NCBI GenBank assembly: GCA_035530195.1
Contig: DATKVG010000036.1
Span: 1 to 64,000 of the forward strand
Length of the DNA stretch: 64,000 nt
DNA from: JAPLKX01 sp035530195
GTDB taxonomy: Bacteria; Hydrogenedentota; Hydrogenedentia; Hydrogenedentales; SLHB01
Reading direction: 5' to 3'
Positions 59,813 to 64,000 of this stretch are shown piece by piece. The stretch's first letter is position 1; every line of letters begins with the position of its first letter. Both the position numbers and the translations under genes were made by a program. The notes under the pieces are model-generated. The model worked only from the letters and a program-made list of their open reading frames with translations, did not search any database and was not told the origin of the DNA.

Positions 59813-61144
59813 ATGTTTGAGGCCCTGAACAAAAGACTCGAGAACGTCTTCAAGAACATTCGCGGTCAGGGGAAACTGACCGAGAAGAACATGAAAGACA
59901 GTTTCCAGGAAATCCGGATGGCCCTGCTCGAGGCGGACGTCAATTATAAGGTCGTCAAGCAGTTCATCCAGGACGTTCAGGAGGCCGCGGTCGGCCAGAA
60001 GGTCATCGAAAGCATCCACCCCGGCCAGATGATCGTCAAGATAGTCCACGACGAACTGGTCAAGGTGATGGGGGAGAAAAACGAGCCCCTCAAGATGGCC
60101 GACAACCCGCCGACTATCGTCATGATGGTCGGCCTCCAGGGCCAGGGCAAAACCACCACCGCCGGCAAGCTGGCCCTCATGCTCAAGCACAAAGGCCACA
60201 AATCGCTACTGGTCGGCGCCGACGTGTACCGGCCCGCCGCGATAAGGCAACTCGAAGTCGTCGCAAAACAGGCGGGCGCCGAGTTTTTCAGCCTCGGCGA
60301 AAACGCCAACCCCGTCGACATCTGTGTCATGTCGCGCGGTGAAGCCCAGATGCGCAACTGCGACGTGATCATCCTCGATACCGCCGGCCGGCTCCACGTC
60401 GACGCCGAGATGATGGGCGAGGTCCGCCAGATCCATTCGGCCGTCAAACCCACCGAAATCCTGTTCGTAGCCAACGCGATGCAAGGCCAGGACGCCGTCA
60501 ACAGCGCCAAAGAATTCCACGCCACGCTCCCACTCACCGGCGTGATCCTCACGCAGATGGACGGCGACGCCCGAGGCGGCGCCGCGCTCAGCCTGATTAA
60601 TGTCACCGGTTGCCCGATCAAGTTTGTCGGCACCGGCGAGCGGCTCGAGGCGCTCGACGCGTTCCACCCCCGCAGAATGGCCGACCAGATCCTCGGCATG
60701 GGCGACGTGGTATCGCTGGTCGAGAAGGCCCAGCAAGTTGTCGACCACGAACAGGCGCAGAAGTTCCAGGAAAAGATCCGCAAGGCCAACTGGGACCTCG
60801 AGGACTTCCTCGAGCAGATCCAGCAGGTCAAGAAAATGGGCCCGCTGGGCGACCTGATGAAGAAAATCCCGGGGTTCAGCAAGATGATGCCCAAGGACAT
60901 GGATTTTGACGAGGACGAGCTGAAATACACCGAAGCCATTGTCCGGTCCATGACGCCCCACGAGCGCCGCAACCCCAAGATCATCAACGGCAGCCGCAGG
61001 CGCAGAATCGCCGAAGGCAGCGGCACCACTATTCAAGACATCAACCATCTCCTCAAAGATTTTGATAAAATGCGCAAAATGTTTAAGAACTTCCCCAAAG
61101 GCCCCAAAGGCTTCGGGGGCCGGCCGCATTTACCATTCGCATGA
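59813..61144 (+). CDS. ffh: Signal recognition particle protein Ffh
   Basis: 443 residues from the ATG at 59813 with GGAAGG upstream. N domain MFEALNKRLENVFKNIRGQG; G domain with GLQGQGKTTTAGKLAL, YRPAAIRQLEVVAKQAG, VIILDTAGRLHVD, TQMDGDARGGAALSL; M domain with a Met-rich LGDLMKKIPGFSKMMPKDMD and the C-terminal RNA-binding helices (RRRRIAEGSGTTIQDIN). It targets nascent membrane and secreted proteins. First gene of the housekeeping cluster. Confidence 0.97.
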   Translation: MFEALNKRLENVFKNIRGQGKLTEKNMKDSFQEIRMALLEADVNYKVVKQFIQDVQEAAVGQKVIESIHPGQMIVKIVHDELVKVMGEKNEPLKMADNPPTIVMMVGLQGQGKTTTAGKLALMLKHKGHKSLLVGADVYRPAAIRQLEVVAKQAGAEFFSLGENANPVDICVMSRGEAQMRNCDVIILDTAGRLHVDAEMMGEVRQIHSAVKPTEILFVANAMQGQDAVNSAKEFHATLPLTGVILTQMDGDARGGAALSLINVTGCPIKFVGTGERLEALDAFHPRRMADQILGMGDVVSLVEKAQQVVDHEQAQKFQEKIRKANWDLEDFLEQIQQVKKMGPLGDLMKKIPGFSKMMPKDMDFDEDELKYTEAIVRSMTPHERRNPKIINGSRRRRIAEGSGTTIQDINHLLKDFDKMRKMFKNFPKGPKGFGGRPHLPFA

Positions 61145-61160
61145 CGAAGAAAGGGAAGAA

Positions 61161-61490
61161 ATGGCAACGGTAATTCGTTTAAAACGCGGCGGGCGCACTC
61201 ATGCCCCTTGTTACCGCGTGGTGGTGATGGATTCGAGAAGTCGCGCACAGGGCCGTGAGATTGACATCCTCGGCTATTATCATCCGTGCGCAAAACCCGC
61301 GCCCGTAATCGAAGTCGATAAGATCAAGGCGCTGGATTGGCTGGCAAAAGGCGCTCGGACGACTGATACGGTGCGCAGCATCTTCTCTACCAAGGGAATT
61401 GTTGCGCCGGAGCGCGTTGCCGGTCAGGGTTCGACCAAAAAGGCTGAAGACATGGCGGACGCCACATCCGAAGCCGCGGCGGCGGAGTAG
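61161..61490 (+). CDS. rpsP: 30S ribosomal protein S16
   Basis: 109 residues: MATVIRLKRGGRTHAPCYRV, VVMDSRSRAQGREIDILGYY are family hallmarks. GGGAAG precedes the ATG at 61161, 16 bases after the ffh stop. The C-terminal ~30 residues are an Ala-rich extension. Confidence 0.96.
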   Translation: MATVIRLKRGGRTHAPCYRVVVMDSRSRAQGREIDILGYYHPCAKPAPVIEVDKIKALDWLAKGARTTDTVRSIFSTKGIVAPERVAGQGSTKKAEDMADATSEAAAAE

Positions 61491-61553
61491 TATGCAGCAC
61501 GCGCGCCGTGGCCCCGGGTGGAGTCCATAACCCAGGCATTGGAATCATATACG

Positions 61554-61784
61554 GTGAAAGAACTAGTCGAGCTGATAGCGAAAAAGCTTGTCGAGCATCC
61601 CGAAGACGTGCAGGTGCGCGCCATCGACGGCGATGAGGGACAGGTCATCGAGCTGCGGGTCCATCCCGACGACATGGGCCGCGTGATCGGCAAGGCGGGC
61701 CGGACCGCCAAGGCCATCCGTACCCTGCTGCACAGCGCCGCGTCCAAACAGAACGTGCGCGTCAACCTGCAGATCGTCGAGTAA
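61554..61784 (+). CDS. khpA: KH-domain RNA-binding protein KhpA
   Basis: 76 residues from GTG at 61554, the length normal for KhpA. KELVELIAKKLVEHPEDVQV, then DMGRVIGKAGRTAKAIRTLL with the GKAG KH loop. An alternative GTG at 61518 would add 12 residues. It lies between rpsP and rimM as in many genomes. Confidence 0.9.
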   Translation: MKELVELIAKKLVEHPEDVQVRAIDGDEGQVIELRVHPDDMGRVIGKAGRTAKAIRTLLHSAASKQNVRVNLQIVE

Positions 61785-61797
61785 GCCCCCTGGCGTC

Positions 61798-62316
61798 ATG
61801 ACTCCGCGGCGGGCCGACATAGGCGTTGTCCGGTCGGTCAGCCCGGCGCGGCGCGAAATCCGCGTGACCCCGCCGGCCGGCGCCGAAAACCTGTTCGACC
61901 GGCTGGGGCTCGTGGAAGTGGTGCTGGCCGATAAGGTGGTGTTGCGGTGCCGGGTCCAGGAAGTCCGCGACGAGACCGGGGGTAAGATCCTGACCCTGAC
62001 ACCCGGCGTGCCGCGGGAAACCGTAGCCCGAATGAAAGGCGCCACGCTCCAGGTGGCGGCGGAACCGGAGGCGGAGGAGCGGGCGTACACACTTGAAGAG
62101 TTGAACGGCCTGACCGTGCTGGACAAGACCGGCTCGGTGCTAGGTGTCGTCACGAGCCTGTACTCGGCCGGCGTCAACGACGCCATCGAGGTCACCCGGC
62201 CCGGCGGCGGCACGATATTGCTGCCCGTGATCGAGCAGGTGATCGCGGCCGTGAACGTGGAACGCGGCGAGGTGGTCGTAAACGACATCGCGCCTTATGC
62301 AGTTGAAGAAGATTGA
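61798..62316 (+). CDS. rimM: Ribosome maturation factor RimM
   Basis: 172 residues with an N-terminal RimM beta barrel (ADIGVVRSVSPARREIRVTP, DKVVLRCRVQEVRDETGGKI) and a C-terminal PRC barrel (LNGLTVLDKTGSVLGVVTSL, GTILLPVIEQVIAAVNVERG). It assists 30S head assembly. The stop is 5 bases before trmD. Confidence 0.92.
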   Translation: MTPRRADIGVVRSVSPARREIRVTPPAGAENLFDRLGLVEVVLADKVVLRCRVQEVRDETGGKILTLTPGVPRETVARMKGATLQVAAEPEAEERAYTLEELNGLTVLDKTGSVLGVVTSLYSAGVNDAIEVTRPGGGTILLPVIEQVIAAVNVERGEVVVNDIAPYAVEED

Positions 62317-62321
62317 ATCCG

Positions 62322-63128
62322 ATGCGGATCGATATCTTGACCATATTCCCGGAGATCCTCGAAGGCCCCCTCGAGACGAGCCTGCTGGGGAAGGCCATCG
62401 AGGAAGGCCTCCTGGATGTCGAGATAACGGATATCCGCGAGTTCGCCGGGGACCGGCACCGGTCCGTCGACGACGCCCCATACGGCGGCGGAGCCGGCAT
62501 GGTGATGCAGTGCGAGCCCCTGTTCGGCGCCGTCGAGCGCCTGCGCGGCAAGAATTCGCTCGACCGGGTGATTCTGCTTTCGCCGCGCGGTCGCCGGCTC
62601 GACCAGGCGATCGTCCGCGACCTGGCGCAGGCGCCCGACATGGTGCTGATCTGCGGCCGTTACGAAGGCGTCGACGAACGCGTCCGAACGGTCCTGTGCA
62701 CCGACGAGATCTCGATTGGCGACTACGTGTTGAGCGGCGGAGAACTGCCGGCGCTGGTGTTGGTTGAGGCCGTGAGCCGGATGTTGCCGGGCGTTGTGGG
62801 CAAGTGGGAATCGGTTGAGACTGATTCGTTTTACGCCGGCAGGGACGCCGCGGGCAGGGACGCCGCGGGCAGGGACGCCGCCGGCCGCGGCATCCTCGGG
62901 CCGCCGCAATACACGCGGCCCGCGGAGTTTCGCGGCCTTCTCGTGCCCGACGTGCTGATAAGTGGCAATCACGCGGCTATCCGCCGCTGGAGACGTAAGG
63001 AGTCGTTGCGCATTACGCGCACCAACAGGCCCGACCTTTTAGCGGCCTGCACATCAATAGAAGACCTGAGGCTTCTCGCTGAAATCGAGCGCGAAGAGGC
63101 TGAACCTGAAAGGGAGAGTACACCGTGA
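62322..63128 (+). CDS. trmD: tRNA (guanine-N1-)-methyltransferase with an in-frame repeat insertion
   Basis: 268 residues from the ATG at 62322. MRIDILTIFPEILEGPLETS, DDAPYGGGAGMVMQCEPLFG, CGRYEGVDERVRT, EISIGDYVLSGGELPALVLV, and the catalytic Asp in ETDSF are intact. It methylates G37 of tRNAs using SAM. Just after ETDSF lies a tandem insertion of three AGRDA repeats plus a partial unit (nt 62835-62888), before the conserved GPPQYTRP. The C-terminal helical domain is complete. Confidence 0.95.
   Translation: MRIDILTIFPEILEGPLETSLLGKAIEEGLLDVEITDIREFAGDRHRSVDDAPYGGGAGMVMQCEPLFGAVERLRGKNSLDRVILLSPRGRRLDQAIVRDLAQAPDMVLICGRYEGVDERVRTVLCTDEISIGDYVLSGGELPALVLVEAVSRMLPGVVGKWESVETDSFYAGRDAAGRDAAGRDAAGRGILGPPQYTRPAEFRGLLVPDVLISGNHAAIRRWRRKESLRITRTNRPDLLAACTSIEDLRLLAEIEREEAEPERESTP
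62835..62888 (+). repeat. 15-bp tandem repeat inside trmD
   Basis: Units at 62835-62849, 62850-62864 and 62865-62879 (GCSGGCAGGGACGCC) plus a partial fourth, encoding AGRDA repeats. Confidence 0.92.
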
Positions 63129-63538
63129 ACGCAGTCGAGAAGTACAGCAACGCGCAGCGGAAGGCCGGCGCTGACATCCCCAAATTCAACGTCGGGGACA
63201 CGGTCCGCGTCCATTTCCGCATCGTCGAAGGCGAGAAAGAGCGCATACAGGTCTTCGAAGGCGTCGTCATCGCGCGAAAAGGCAAGGAAAGCGCCAACGC
63301 CACGTTTACCGTCCGGCGCGTGTCGTTCAACGAAGGGATCGAGCGCGTGTTCCCGCTCCATTCGCCCCGCGTCGAAAAGATCCAGGTCACCCGCGAAGGC
63401 AGCGTCTGCCGCGCTAAGCTCTATTACCTGCGCGACCGGTCCGGCAAGGCCGCACGCGTCAAGGCCAAGGGCCGCGCCGCCATCGCCAAAGACGCCGCAC
63501 GCGAAACAGCCGAAACCACCGAGACGCCCGAACAGTAA
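63125..63538 (+). CDS. rplS: 50S ribosomal protein L19
   Basis: 137 residues from the GTG at 63125, overlapping the trmD stop. IPKFNVGDTVRVHFRIVEGE, RIQVFEGVVIARKGKESANA, FTVRRVSFNEGIERVFPLHS, PRVEKIQVTREGSVCRAKLY and YLRDRSGKAARVK are canonical. The C-terminus has an Ala/Glu-rich extension. Confidence 0.97.
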   Translation: MNAVEKYSNAQRKAGADIPKFNVGDTVRVHFRIVEGEKERIQVFEGVVIARKGKESANATFTVRRVSFNEGIERVFPLHSPRVEKIQVTREGSVCRAKLYYLRDRSGKAARVKAKGRAAIAKDAARETAETTETPEQ

Positions 63539-63603
63539 GCCTAATCTTCTACTCGTCGGGGCGCCCCCCGGTTTTTGGTAGGGAGTGTCCCTCATCTTTT
63601 TCA

Positions 63604-63639
63604 TCTGATCCGTCCGATCCGTCGGATCCGTCGGATCCG
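63604..63639. repeat. 9-bp tandem repeat (four units)
   Basis: TGATCCGTC-CGATCCGTC-GGATCCGTC-GGATCCGTC, period 9, between rplS and rnhB. Same family as the units near 36425 and 45431. Confidence 0.75.
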
Positions 63640-63712
63640 TCCTGATTCCCAAGATCCATCCCCCCCTGCGTTCATGCTATGATGAGTCGTAACAACCGCT
63701 TGGAAACCGCTG

Positions 63713-64000
63713 ATGGCCAGGAAGTCAATAGACGAGCTGAAAGCTCTCGTATCATGCGGACCGCCCTATTCGGCGGACCTGCTCGCAATGCTCCAGGCCG
63801 ACCCCCGCGCCGGCGCCCGCACCCTGTACGCCTCGTGCCTGCGGACGCAAACGCGCGCCCGGCGCGAACAGGACAGGCTCGCCGGCATGATGCGGTTCGA
63901 GCGCGAAGCCGCGGAAGGCGGGTTTAAACGCATAGCTGGCGTCGACGAAGCCGGCAGGGGGCCGCTGGCCGGGCCGATTGTCGCGGCGGCCGTGGTGCTC
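63713..64000 (+). CDS. rnhB: Ribonuclease HII (3' end outside window)
   Basis: 96 codons are visible. A ~65-residue N-terminal extension (MARKSIDELKALVSCGPPYS) precedes the catalytic start RIAGVDEAGRGPLAGPIVAA, containing the Asp-Glu pair of the DEAG motif. The enzyme removes RNA from DNA-RNA hybrids and ribonucleotides from DNA. Its place after rplS is conserved. The remaining ~130 residues lie beyond the edge. Confidence 0.93.
   Translation, partial: MARKSIDELKALVSCGPPYSADLLAMLQADPRAGARTLYASCLRTQTRARREQDRLAGMMRFEREAAEGGFKRIAGVDEAGRGPLAGPIVAAAVVL

Overview
The window is a high-GC bacterial chromosome segment. It encodes many secreted carbohydrate-active enzymes (GH78 rhamnosidase, GH36 relic, GH42-like hydrolase, chitosanase-like protein), Tat-type Gfo/Idh/MocA oxidoreductases, a BlaI/M56 pair, a sigma54-controlled phage-shock (Psp) operon, and the conserved ffh-rpsP-khpA-rimM-trmD-rplS-rnhB ribosome block. 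This mix, together with abundant palindromic intergenic repeats, fits a Gram-negative, polysaccharide-degrading lineage of the PVC / Hydrogenedentes type. That placement is an inference from gene content; no rRNA gene is present to test it.

Layout: 1-4400 is an accessory, partly decayed defence/toxin-antitoxin island (pentapeptide-TIR protein, two copies of a DNA-methyltransferase C-terminal fragment, nucleotidyltransferase pair, DUF4258/DUF2283 pair between direct repeats, truncated RhuM). 4.6-13.1 kb holds a secernin-like C69 peptidase, a rhamnosidase, an N-acyl-D-amino-acid deacylase and a REC-HD-GYP regulator. 13.3-21.5 kb mixes secreted enzymes with relics: a GH36 fragment cut at a palindromic repeat, a second Gfo/Idh/MocA C-terminus, a frameshifted FAD-oxidoreductase C-terminus beside tRNA-Leu(AAG), and two genes without recognisable close relatives. 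21.6-31.6 kb holds a VOC protein, a membrane spermidine-synthase-like protein, and the Psp system: divergent pspF, then pspA followed by alternating PspB-like and PspC-like genes behind a consensus sigma54 promoter. 31.7-41.8 kb has a sugar isomerase with mtnA, ybaB-fmt, a second Gfo/Idh/MocA gene, a ceramidase-like protein, and a BlaI/M56-TPR regulatory pair with an operator inside its promoter. 41.9-58.6 kb carries very large secreted hydrolases, membrane proteins and lipoproteins, a DUF559 endonuclease gene inside two nested inverted repeats, a sphingomyelinase-like protein and an ECF sigma factor with a membrane partner. 58.9-64 kb is a cytidylate-kinase-like gene and the housekeeping ribosome/SRP cluster, running off the right edge inside rnhB.

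Functionally, the secreted enzymes would attack rhamnose- and galactose-containing polymers, amino sugars and lipids outside the cytoplasm. Psp, BlaI/M56 and the ECF pair would sense envelope stress. The most unusual structures are the nested-repeat DUF559 locus, the expanded Psp operon, the two neighbouring hairpins that keep an identical loop while the stems co-vary, and the in-frame repeat expansion in TrmD.
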